Made by a program: the position numbers and the translations under genes | Source: Cucumis sativus | Taxonomy: Eukaryota; Streptophyta; Magnoliopsida; Cucurbitales; Cucurbitaceae | Direction: 5' to 3' | DNA: 64,000 nucleotides | Assembly (NCBI RefSeq): GCF_000004075.3 | Contig: NC_026657.2 | Coordinates: forward strand, 29,668,408 to 29,732,407 | The notes under the pieces: model-generated | What the model was told of the DNA's origin: nothing | Seen by the model: the letters and a program-made list of their open reading frames with translations, nothing else | Database searches by the model: none | Part shown: positions 24,101-36,256 of the stretch, one piece after another | Layout: every line of letters begins with the position of its first letter | Numbering within the stretch: position 1 is the stretch's first letter

Positions 24101-27100
24101 TGGCCCTCTAAGATCATCTCTTCACTTACATGCTAATGTTAGGTGCCTAAAGATATTAGGGTGAACTGATTACAAAAAATTTCCAGGACTTTGGTTGGAA
24201 TAATAGATGACTATTTTGATGGATATTACACCGAGGAAATGATAGAATCACAGGTATTGCTTAGGAATTTATAATCTTTTCATTACTTTGTGTCTATAAG
24301 CAGCTTTGAAGTCTTTAGGCTTCAGTTAGTTGTGTATGTGTGATTATCAGCTATCCTTTTATTTTTCTCAATATTGTTTCTCTTGTCAGGTGGATCAGCT
24401 TGTTTTTGAGGAATTGATGCGTGAAAGATTTCCTAAATTGGGTCATACCTTTGATCTTTTTTCACATCTTTCATATCTCTTTGGCATGTATTTTCACTAT
24501 GAGACGTATGGATCAATTGCTCATTTGTTTATGCTTCTGGTGCAGTTAAACATTTGGATTACTTGGGAGTGCAAGTGGCATGGTTCTCAGGTCCTTGGTT
24601 CCTTTCCATATTTGTGAATATGCTTCCGTGGGAGAGTGGTGGGTTTCTCTTACTATTGTTTTCCAGATTGGTGTTTATTTTCTATTAATATTTAGATTCT
24701 AGGTTGATCCTATGATTTCATGGTTCTGCGTAACTTATGTTCGTTGTGTGGATCTTGTGACAGTACTCCGAGTTTGGGATGTGCTTCTGTTTGAAGGCAA
24801 CAGGGTCATGCTGTTTCGGACAGCACTTGCACTGATGGAATTATATGGTACTTTGGTATTGTAAAAGCGTGTTGGCTGCAATTTTTATCAGTTCATAGAT
24901 GCATGAAAAGAGGGTGTAGCATAATACTTCTATCATATTTCTCTTTCTTTAGGTCCTGCACTAGTTACTACAAAAGATGCAGGGGACGCCATCACTCTGT
25001 TACAATCCCTTGCTGGTTCCACATTTGATAGTAGCCAGCTTGTTTTAACAGCTTGCATGGGCTTTCTGACTGTAACTGAAGTAAGACTAGTAGAGTTGAG
25101 AGAAAAGCTCCGGCCATCTGTGCTAGCTGTAATTGAAGAAAGAACAAAGAAGGGTCGGGTTTGGAAGGATTCCAAAGGGCTAGCTTCCAAGCTTTATAGC
25201 TTCAAGCATGATCCTGGATCACCTGCAGAGAAGAAAAAGAAAGCTGCAGGAGCTGATGCAGGACCCTGTACCCCTAATCTTGATGACTTCCTTAGTGGAT
25301 TAGCCGGTGATTCAGAAACAGAGTCGCTCCCAGACCTTCAAGAACAAGTAACTATCTTTCTCATGGGTAATTTGGTGTCACCAAATATTTGTTCGCCAAT
25401 ATTTATTTGAAGCTTTCTTCATTCTGAAGGTCAATGACACAACAAAAAGGATGTGTCCTTCAATAAATAACTTGGTTGTGATTGTTAGTGATTGGCATGC
25501 AAGCTGCACTTGAGGAGAATCTCATCCCTTATAGTTTTAGAATGTGGATCCTGTAAAGGAACATTTGTAGGAACTACTAGAGTTTTTATTATTTATCATT
25601 GTCATGATATTTATTTCACAAGGACTTGTCAAGTTAAAATGTTACCCTTTGATCTTTGGTGCATCTCTTTTCCATGTAGGATTTATATTTATCTGGAGGT
25701 TCTGCTTCAAGTTTCTATGTTACTGTAGGTGTATTTTTCAATTTGAAAGGCCTTCTTTAATTTTTCCCCTTATAACCATAAAGCAGGAAGATCATCATCA
25801 TTTATTCTATTTAGTTCACCCGAGTGTGATTTCCAATAGCAATACTTATAAAATGGTACTTGATATTTAAGGGTTTCCCTTGTTTGAGTTTATTTTAATA
25901 TAAGCGGCTTTTGTGCAGGTAGTATGGTTGAAGGTTGAGTTGTGCAGGTTGCTGGAGGAGAAAAGATCTGCGGTTCTGAGGTTAATACTATATTTTATTG
26001 GGCTTGGCTTTTCTTCTTATCTGATCATTTATATTGGTTACTGGGTGATTGCCACAGACTCCATCAATGATGGACTGACCAATGTTGGAGTGACGATATT
26101 CACTTTAGGAAAAAATTTGTAAAGAAAAAGATTCAATGATTTTGATTTCTTGGCAGTTTGAACCACCTACTATTATTGAGTTCCAGTCATGTTTATTCGC
26201 CTCCTACTCATTATATCTTATCAACACGACTACTACATTATTGCTTCCTTGAGGGCTTTTCAAGATTTTTTTTCCTTCTTTAATGTGAATTGCATGGTGT
26301 ATGACTTATGGGCAAAAACAAGCCTGCTTCTTCAGCTGAACTAACTCTTCGTGTGATTGTTTAAAGAAGATGGTTCTTGAAACTTTTGTTTCTTTTTTAT
26401 AATTTTTTCCAGAGCTGAGGAGCTAGAAACGGCACTCATGGAAATGGTCACCCAAGATAATCGACGTCTATTAAGTGCCAGGGTACAATCTCTTGTTTGT
26501 GAGGAAAGCTTCCTAATGCTTGTTGTTGTCGTGGTTGCATTTTGAAAACTACAATTCAAGATGAGCCAACTCTAGTTACAATGAAAAAGAAAACCTGAGG
26601 CATCTCGTGTCTAAATTTTAAATATAGCCATTTTTTCTTGCTGCAAAATAAAATTGGAGTCACAAATATTAAGTAAAAATTCAAACCTAAGTTGCATCTC
26701 TTCTGAATATACTGCATTTTTAATTTGCAATGTCCTACATCCCCTGGGGCATGAAATCAGTGGTTTTTTCATTAGAACTACGCAAAAAGTGTTTTCTCCT
26801 GCACCCGTACTTATAATCTTTTAGGTACAGATAACATAAGTGGAGACTTGGTTTGTCGAAGTGTGAGTACTGGACTTGCTTCCAAAACTCTACGTTAGGT
26901 TTCTTGTCCACAGTAACGATTTTGCTTATTTTCTCCAGGTTGAACAACTGGAGATAGAGGTTGCTGAGCTAAAGAAAACTCTAGCAGAGAAGAAAGAACA
27001 AGAAGTTGCAATGCTTCAGGTGTGTTTAGCTGACATGACATCATAGTCACATTCTGATAGGGTAGCCTGATCCTAAATCAATAATTAACTGAGTCTTAAG

Positions 27101-28512
27101 TTTTGAACCACCAGTTGAATTGCTTGCTTCCATATATAATTGTTATCGATTGTTCTACATTGTAGTTGTTGATGCGTGTTGAACAAGAGCAAAGAGTAAC
27201 CGAGGAAGCTAGAATAAATGCTGAGCAAGACGTAGCAGCTCAGAAATATGCTGTTCATATGCTTCAGGTTTGGCGTTTATTCAGGTTACTTTTGGATCTC
27301 TGATATTACTTTGCTGGAGTCTGATATATGAAGCACAAACTTCAATTTTTTTGGTACCCTAGATTGCTTGAGTTAGTTTAAAGGATTTTTGTTTAAAAAA
27401 TAAACATTTAGTTGATGAATGAAATAAAGGGATAAACCTAACACCAAGAGGTATTTATACTAAAAAGTCTCCGATTAGTGCATATGTATGATAAGGATGA
27501 AGTATATGCTACTGGTTTCTGCTGATTGTTATCTAGGTACTACAAGATAGAAACAAATCCTAGCCTGCATAAATTCTGAAGCTCTTCCAACCGTCACCAT
27601 GATCATGTTGATTTTCTCCCTCTGTGATTATCTGTTCTCTATTATTCAAGTACAGGATAAATATGAGAAAGCAATGGCTTCACTTGCTGAGATGGAGAAG
27701 AGGGTGGTGATGGCCGAATCCATGTTGGAAGCTACATTACAATATGAATCTGGTCAAGTTAAAGCAACGTCATCTCCTCGGTATAAAAGATATTTAAAAG
27801 AATATTTGATTTTCTATGCATTAGATTGATTCTTGATTGGACTTTTTTCAAATATTACAAAATAAATTTAAATATTTACAAATATAGCAAAAATATCACT
27901 CTATCTGCAGTAGATTTCAAGCACCACTGTCTACAACAAATAGATTATGATATTTTATTAAACAGTTTTGTCATTTAAAACAATTTCCCTTCTTAGCTCT
28001 TAAAACAAAATTTAATGTTTTCTTGATGGTGTATGAAGAATTTATAAATGCCAGGAATGTTTCGTTTTGCGATGAATTTCATTTTCATGAGGGTTTCCTG
28101 CTCTTTAGGTCACGTAATCAAGGATCAGCACAGGAAAATCAAAGAAAGATTAGTTTGCTGCCATTTGCATTGGGCTGGCGAGATCGAAACAAGGTATTAT
28201 TTTAGTTTAACCACTTTCCAGAAACAAGAATTATCAATCGGTCGCAATTACAAACACGTTACCTCATATACTCGAAAGCATAAAGAATGAACTAACCGAC
28301 AAATGCTGTCTACTAGTAGTATTTGATTAATTGATCTGTTTTGAATTATTAATGTGCTAGTAGACATATATCTCTTTTACCCATGTCTCTTAGGAAGCAG
28401 ATTGCGCAGCAAAAAACTCTTGTGCTTTTTTGTTCATTACAACTCATTCTTCTCTAATTATGAATTACAATGTACTTGGCAGGGTAAATCGACCGAGGAA
28501 CCTTCTGAATAG
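21149..28512 (+). CDS. TBC-domain Rab GTPase-activating protein with C-terminal coiled coil
   Basis: Eighteen exons: 21149-21192, 21855-21924, 22235-22873, 22948-23094, 23217-23330, 23721-23779, 24187-24253, 24390-24441, 24546-24638, 24764-24847, 24953-25347, 25919-25980, 26413-26482, 26939-27019, 27166-27267, 27656-27780, 28109-28193 and 28483-28512, giving 772 residues. The N-terminus has the plant signature RDAYGFALRPQ and YANIYKEEEEER. The TBC domain spans about 243-458, with the arginine-finger motif IEKDIPR (Arg304) and the glutamine-finger motif GYCQ (Gln338). It should therefore stimulate GTP hydrolysis on Rab proteins by the dual-finger mechanism. Residues about 590-735 are Glu/Lys-rich heptads, a likely coiled coil. 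The tail has SLLPFALGWRDRNK. An acidic, Ser-rich linker lies between the N-terminal signature and the TBC domain. The Rab partner cannot be inferred. Confidence 0.92.
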
Positions 28513-31324
28513 AAGATGATGAACAGCAATTAAAGGTTAGTTTCCAAGCCATGAAACTCATATACAGTTGTGGTAACCGAACAACACGCATTTACATCGC
28601 TTTCAATCTTTTCCTTCTAAGAAGCTCTGTCTAAATTGCGTTGGCTAAACCTCTTGACAAAGCTATATTTATTTTAATTTTTGTATTTTGTCAAACAACT
28701 TACATCCGATGTGTATATCTCAACTAAGAGGTCATCAAAAATTCAAACCACTTGTTGTTACTGATTACTGTGACATTTTAAAAAAACTGAAGCAAACTCG
28801 GGTTTGTTGATTTTTTCTTTTCCAGCTTGAATTTCTGTTCTCAAATGGGTCGACGGACATAGCCTAGAGGATCTTTCTTTTTTATTTCTTCACATTGAGA
28901 AGAAGGGAAAGGTTTTTTTCTTTCTTTAGGTGAAGAACCAAATTTCAGAGTGAAGTTCAACAACACACAATGAGGCGTTCAGGTAGTTTAAAGTTAAAAT
29001 ATGGTGTGTTCTTTTTCTTTCTTTCTTTCTTTTTTTTTTTCATTTTTGTTTCCTTCAGGTGAGGATTATTTAATGTAATGATGTAAATTATTTTACTTTC
29101 AAATTATATGTTTTCTATTAATGGTTGATGAACAAATTATACTTACGTGAAGAAGTGTACTTTCTCTATCTATACAGGAAAACCCAGTAAAAGAATATTG
29201 GATTCAAATTCAACCTTAAAAATCCCATTAACCTCCGTCAATCCAAGTACAACTACTACTTTTACTTCTATTATCACTCACTACTCTCACTTTTCTCTTC
29301 TGACTTTTGTGAAAATTGCTTTTTTCTAACCGCTTTTGTTTTGATTTCTATGCCTTAGTCAGCTCAAGTTTTATTTATTTCGGATTTTAAAATGTTTTAT
29401 TTTATTTTATTTTATTTGCAAATTGTGAATTTTATTTCTTTGGTTTCTTGATTTCCAAATTCGTTTTTGATTCTTCGGTGATAGATGATCCTTTAAGTAC
29501 TCTTAAAGAATTAAATGGCTTATAGTTAAGATTCTTCCGTGATAGATGATCCTTTAAGTAGTACTCTTAAATAATTAAATTGCTTGTAGTTAAAGGGGAT
29601 TGTCAAAATTAATAAATATAACATGTAGCAAAATTTTAGATTTTAGTAATAATAGACATTCATAAACACTTATATATACTTCAATAAATGATATTTAATA
29701 AAATCTAAAATTTTGTTAGTAGGTAAACATTTTAGTTTATTTTATTATATTTAAATAGGTTATTTTCTCTAATTTTCTCACTTTTAAATCTATTTACAAT
29801 TTTCCCATTCTAATTAATTTAAAGTTAAAAAGGTCAAATATCTAATATAAGCCCAAGAATAAAAGTGTAAAACATGAAATCAAAACTATAGTTTTTTTTC
29901 CGTAGTTGTTTATATATTTAATTTTGCTCATATATTTAATTTAAAGATGATTATTGGTTTCTATGGGTCTTTTTCGGGCTTTGCTTTAAAATGTCTGCCT
30001 ATACTGACATTTTTTGTTCAAATTGATTTACATTTTTAGAATTGTTTTAAAAAAATCCTGTTCTTTGGCTTTTATTTCTTTTCTTTCCACGGCCTTTTTT
30101 ATTATTTAAAGTTACTGTCATAAAGTCATGTTTTAATAGGCAACAATAAATTCAATGAAAAACTAAAATATCATTGAAATGTTATACGCACTATTTTAGT
30201 TTCTAAAATTATCAAATAATGTTTTGATATATTAAACAAAAACAAACAAACATATTATTTAAGACATGACTTTGAAACGAACAAACCCTCTTTACTAGTG
30301 AAAAGTGGTAATCCGAAATTCATTTTATGGAATGAATTCTATTGTGGTTATTATTTTTTTAAAAGGGAATGAATGCTCTCTATTGTTATTGTTTTGTTGT
30401 TGTCATTATTATTATTTCTTAAAGAGAATGAGTACTGTTTCTTCTACATCAATGTGTTTATCCTAAAAATGATAACTCATAGATCTTCACGCCTTAGATA
30501 CAAACGACACCCCTGAGTTAACATATAAATCCAAAATTCCTCTTTTTTCCTCTTCTCGGAAACTAAATCCATAGCTTTTTTTTCTTTTCTTCTCTTTTTG
30601 ATAATAATTCCAAAGTATTCGTAGAAAGAAAGGCTTTGCCGAAAATAATTAGCTATGCCTACAACTTGAATTTTAGGTCTATGAAATATGACTTATTTAT
30701 ACCTTTAATTTAATGAATGATTGACTTTATTAATTAAATAAACTCTTTTGCGATTAAGTGAAGAGAGGGAACGTACCTCAGTCTTTGGTTTGATTTTCTC
30801 TATACCTTATTGCACTAAAAAACAAAACATGGAGATAGGAAGAGCATATACCACATTTCAATATAAAATAACAAACCATTGAAACCAACCCAATATGTAA
30901 AATTTTGTTTTAGTTTCACACTTCACTTTTACAGATCTCTCATACCTGAATACACAAAAGAACTCTTCAATTAAAGAGGAGAAAAAAAAAAGCACAAAAG
31001 TAACCGGTCGCGATGCCTATAACTTAGAAAACCTCAGTCCATTTTTCAAGTAATTATACCTAACTAATATCAAAGGGAATAACATATATATAACAATCAT
31101 CATACAAAAACCAAGTGTGTGTATATATATACCCTATCTCTATATTCTATAAACAAATGCAAAATGGAGCAGAGAAATGCACCTGATTTGATGATGTTCG
31201 TGTAAATATTCGAGCAGGCACCATCCAGTGCATTCAATCAAGCTTTTGAATCACCTTTGGTACTCCTCGTAGTATATCCAACTGTATGGCTGGAAAAGGT
31301 GTGATGGAGTGAAGACAAGCATCA
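28513..31324. other. Long AT-rich intergenic region between convergent genes
   Basis: The first 600 bases or so are the 3' flank of the TBC gene, and the last 400 or so are the 3' flank of the minus-strand kinase. No exon was recognised between them. It holds one palindromic element (29615-29735), T-rich tracts near 29030 and a short 'ttattttatt' run near 29395. Confidence 0.55.
29615..29735. mobile_element. MITE-like palindromic element
   Basis: The left arm contains 'agcaaaattttagatttta' at about 29635 and the right arm its near-perfect inverse 'taaaatctaaaattttgtta' at about 29699. The loop is about 45 bases. It shares the 'atagcaaaat' end motif with repeats at about 555 and 27850, suggesting one non-autonomous family. 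No coding capacity is present. Confidence 0.55.
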
Positions 31325-33957
31325 TTATAGTCGTTTAGTTGGATTCCTGTCGTATCTTCTACCTCCATTAAGTTTCCTATCAGAATCTCGGTTGGCTCTT
31401 GGAGGAGTATAGGCAGATCCAGGGGAGTCGTTGGGTAAAATAATACCAGGGTCGTATCTTTGAGAAGCAAGATAAGATAAAGCTGTGACGACATCGGCTA
31501 TCACAGGTCGCATATTTGGCTGCTCTTGAACACACATTGCTGCAATTGCAAGAGCTTGATATAAACCCCTTGAAGGGTATTGGCCTCTAAGCATTGGATC
31601 GGCCATTTGCGCAAATCTCAGACGGTCTTTAAACAATGGTCTTGCCTGCAATAAAAGAATTTGTATAATAAATATAAAATATATTTTCAGTTTTACGGTT
31701 TGCGTTACTAATCTACTAGAAGATAAGCTTCAACAACAAACTAATATTTACTACATACTGAGAAACATTTGTAATGGTGCTATAAGATTAGGGTCCTAAT
31801 CAGTATGAATGATAAGTCATAAACATATAGATATAATTCCTAATGATATAGTCTATGTAATTTGCTTTGTTATACTTCATTATATTTAGGTTCTTGTACT
31901 TTTGCAAATGTTCCTGATACTATAGTTAAATTATAAGGAAAGACTAATGTTATGTACCATAAAAACTAACATGTCATTAATTTTCTTGTCATATTGTCAT
32001 CTTCATAGAAGTACGTGACTTGAACGGACGAAAATGATAAAAGTATTAAAAGATTGTCAAACACAACCTATTTATACCTTTTACTTTCTAAGACAACTTT
32101 TTCCAGATATATGACAGATGATAAATGGTTTCTACCTATTGAGTTATATAAAAACGAAAAACGGTGAGTCTTAGAATTATCAGATCTTTTAAAGCCAAAA
32201 AGTGATGTAGAGATGAGTAAACATGAGATCTCTTACCCATGAAACCAGATTTTGCTCCCCTGCAGCTTTTGAATCATCAATTGCTTTCCTGCCTGTTATG
32301 ATTTCTAGAAGAACAACGCCAAAGCTATAAACATCTGACTTGAGAGTTAACTGACCAGTCATTGCATATTCGGGAGCACAATATCCGTAAGTACCCATAA
32401 CTCTGGTAGATACATGTGTATTATCCCCAACGGGCCCAAGTTTAGCTAATCCAAAATCAGACAGCTTGGGATGATAACCTTTGTCAAGCAGAATGTTGGA
32501 ACTTTTTAAATCTCGATAAATAACTGGCGGGCTAGCTTTGTCGTGCAAGTATTCCAATCCTCGAGCTGCCCCAGCAGCTATTCTCATTCTTGTATTCCAA
32601 TCTATAAATTTTGTACCAGGTGAAATGTCTGCAGAAAAAGAATAACAAGAGTAAGCTAAGGAATTTTTCTATGCAGTTAAAGTATAGAGAGTATGTAGAA
32701 ATTTCTATACCATGTAAATGGTCATCTAAAGATCCTAGAGGCATATATTCATATATCAGAAGCCTTTGATCTCCATCAGCACAATAACCAATCAGGTTAA
32801 CTAGATTTGGGTGATGAAGTAGGCTTAACATCAACACTTCAACGAGAAATTCTCTGTTCCCTTGCAACCCATTGCGATCGAGTTGTTTGATTGCCACAAC
32901 CTACAATGAATGAAAAAAGTGATTTTAAGACGTACGTCCAACTTCAGTTTGAAGTACCACAAACTAAAAGGATTCGATATTTGGTAACCAAAATTTGTAT
33001 GTACGCTTGATAATTATAGAACTAATCTTCTTTTTCTCCCCTAAAACAAGACCAACCTGATTGATGCTTTCCAACTTTCCTTTGTAAACTCTACCAAAAC
33101 CTCCTTCTCCTAAAAGACAGTCTGCCCTAAAATTCCTGGTAGCAGCTGCCAACTCCCGGAAGGAAAATATCTGTGCCTTGATAGGTTCAGATCCTCCACC
33201 TTTGGAGGTTTCACTGAAGGAGGAAATTGTCTTTAGTTTCCCTACAAAATGAAAAACAGATCACACAAGAAAACTCCAAAAAACAAATGAGAAACAGAAT
33301 CAAGGAAACTCAAGGACATGATGAACTCCAGATTAACAAATAGATAAGCATCTCGCTGCCTGACTCAATTAGTAAGTATGTCAGGATCCGATTGTGTATT
33401 CTGGATCAATCCGATATAGTTCTTTCTAGCTATATTCAAACCGTCAGTCTTGAAATCGCCATTGTACCGAAGAAGTTTATCATACAGCTTCAATGCAGAG
33501 CAAAATTCAAAGTAGATTTCGAAAACCAGATAGCTGATTGATGTACAGCCTAACTGGATCGTTAAAACGATTAATAAAAGGACGTCTATCAGCCAAAAAT
33601 CGCTCAATGCAAATCAGACGTCCAACGATTCGCACTAAACATGAACCTGGTTTAGTTATAACTCTAGAGGATTGCAGTTCGTTTGAACTCAAAGAACGAA
33701 CTACCTACATCGATAAACAAAAAATTCTACGGAAACTAAAGTCAAAGAAAGAAATCGAAAACTCAACCGAATCCATCGGAACGAAGTGAATTGAAAAAAC
33801 AAACAGCGAAGAAACAGATACAATGAAAGAAATAACAGAGTTAGTGATAGACGTTACCGTTGATCAGATCAACTCGAGTGTTCTGAGATTCCAACTTGTT
33901 CAATTTCTTGGACTTGAGTTTCCTGTTTGAATTTCCAGAACAAGGAATCCAAATCAT
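31325..33957 (-). CDS. PBL7: Receptor-like cytoplasmic kinase VII, PBL7/CDL1-like
   Basis: Five exons on the minus strand: 33858-33957, 33057-33241, 32711-32900, 32237-32628 and 31325-31645, giving 395 residues. The kinase has the P-loop GEGGFG (78-83), Lys100 in VVAIKQL, the catalytic YRDLKSSN (Arg197-Asp198), DFG (216-218) and [21 protein letters not shown], so it is predicted active and of the RD type. The nearest family I recognise is Arabidopsis PBL7/CDL1 (similar catalytic core and WIPCSG start). These kinases relay signals from plasma-membrane receptors in immunity and brassinosteroid signalling. The N-terminus reads MIWIPCSG, so the Gly2 needed for N-myristoylation is Ile, although Cys6 for palmitoylation remains. 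An in-frame stop upstream with no other ATG between fixes this start. The C-terminal tail is basic and variable. Confidence 0.93.
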
Positions 33958-36256
33958 GCTGAATACAATCTCCTTTTCTCGCAGTGTTTGATGAACTTCA
34001 ACAGCAGCATCAAATCAAAAAGAGGAAGTAAACAGATTGGAAAAACAAAAAAAGTATATATAAATCTTTTGAAAAAATAAATTGTGGAAATCGAAAACGA
34101 ATTTAAAAGGCAGCAGTTTCTTTAGAAAGCTCCGCAGAACTTGAAAATCACAAATGGCCTTCAGCTGTCTCCTTGAAATGTTTACTTTGTCTTTTCCCGT
34201 TTACTTTCTCTCTCTCTCTCTTTCTCTCCTCAATATATTTCTTCCAAAAATTACTCTTACTTTCCCTCGAAAATTAAAATATTAAATTTTCCATTTTTAT
34301 AAAATATATTTTTTTTGTTATCAAAATTTAAGTATAATTATAAGAGAAAATTCATTTTTAAATCCATAGTTACAAATATTATAATCAGTAATTTTGCTAT
34401 TAATTATATAATTATCCTTTTTTTTAATGTCTCTTTTTAATCGAGAAATTTTATGAAGTGCGTTTGACAATATCAAACATTATCTAAGTTATCGTAGTTG
34501 CATATCCATAATTTAAATCTCAAACGCTCTCAAGTATTATAAATATATATTTTAGTTTTGGATTTTAAAAACACGATGATATTTTTCTTATAATTTAAAT
34601 TTAATGTCATAGTTATATTTCAACTTTCCTTTCTACCCATTTTCCCAAGTAAGAAATTTAGTTATAGATTGAAATTCGAACATAAAAAATAAATTTAGTG
34701 ATGGACTCATTTTCGATTGGGCCTTTCTTATTTTGCTGGGCCCGTTTTGCACTTTGTTGGGCTGACCTGCATCAACCGACGTGTCGTACGGGTCATTTCC
34801 ATTTTGTTGGAGTAGTTGAGATCACGTTGGATTAAAATATTGTTTAGAACCTTCCTTTGATAACCTACGTGGCATCTATTTATTTGTTTCTTTAAAATAT
34901 CATACTTCCTAGCGTTGAATTAGTCTTTTACACTATGCAAAACAAAGTCTTAAATTTTTATTGTTATTCCAATTTGTTAAATAATTACAGGTAATTGTCA
35001 AAATATTTTTAACATATATCAAAATTTCATATTATATCCAGACATTATATAAGTGTAAGACTTAAACATAATTTAAATTTTTGTTACAGTTACTAAATAT
35101 TTTAATTTATTTTGTTACTTTGAGAAATAATCCTTGTTTTTATACAAATAAATTTATTGATGTATGAATATATTTTTAATTTTTCTTAGTGAAAATAATG
35201 ATTGTTATTGAATTTTTTTTAAAAAAACATAATTAGACTACATGAATTAAAATAGAATCTTTTAGAAACAGAATTATGTTTTAATATATTTTCTTTTTCT
35301 TTTTTGAAACAAACGTGACACGTACTTCAATATGAGGGGATGTCAAAAATATCTTATTGAAGAACCAAAGAAAGTTGGGGAAAAACATGTGGACGGGAAT
35401 ATTAAAGTATAAATTTGTGAAATGGAATTTGTTTTGAGTTTTCGTTAGTGACAACATTTTAAATATTCAATATTGATTATTTTTAATTTCATTATTCAAG
35501 AATACGCGTGAAGATTAGATTAGACAATTTTCTTGTTAAAAAATGTAATTTGACATGATTCAAAGGAAGATGAGTTCTTCCTTCAAATCAAGATTCCCCG
35601 GAAAGGAATTTTTGTTTTTTTCTTCTTTCTCTCTTTATTGAATCATTCAACCTATAGGAGAGAGCAGAACATGATGAACTTGTATTATTTTGTTTGATTT
35701 TAATGGACCTATGAGATGATAAATATTCAAAATTCCAATAGCTGGCCAACAAGACAAGTTTGATGTCAGCAATAACTTAGTTGACTTTTTTTTATTTTTT
35801 TTTATGAGAAAGGACATATGTAGCATATAAGTATATGTATAAAAAGCTCAGACAGAAACTTCTTTGCTTCAGAAAAGTATAGTGAGTTCTATAATTAAAA
35901 GGAGAGAAGGAAAAAAAAAACAAAGCTATTATGTTGGCTTGATGTCTATAAGATGTAACAAACTCAATGAAAATGCTTGAAACTTTACTCAAAACTTTTG
36001 TATGAGTATCACAATGGACAGAATGTATTATTGATTAGGAACAAAATATGAAAAAGTGGAAGTTGAAAGACTTGGAAGCATAAAAACTAAAAGCAGCACA
36101 ATGAAGAGCAGTCCAAAGGAACTGCCTGTTGAAGACGAAACGACATGCCGATGCTACGTTGAACCAAGGCTCTTGAATGTCTCCATTCCACACGCTGGCT
36201 TTGGTCTGCTCTCCACAAGGGAGCTGCTCTACATTCATTTGCTTCTATTTTTTGGT
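33958..36256. other. Kinase promoter/leader and intergenic DNA
   Basis: Bases 33958 to about 34260 form the leader and promoter side of the minus-strand kinase, with a CT microsatellite at about 34208-34232. A GC-richer patch with several GGGCC/GGGCT motifs lies at about 34720-34800. The rest is AT-rich, and the last few hundred bases are the 3' flank of the WRKY gene. No other gene is seen. Confidence 0.5.

Noticed and set aside
33538-33789. Plus-strand open frame of 83 codons opposite the kinase gene
   Set aside because: It lies inside intron 1 of the minus-strand kinase and lacks recognisable features.
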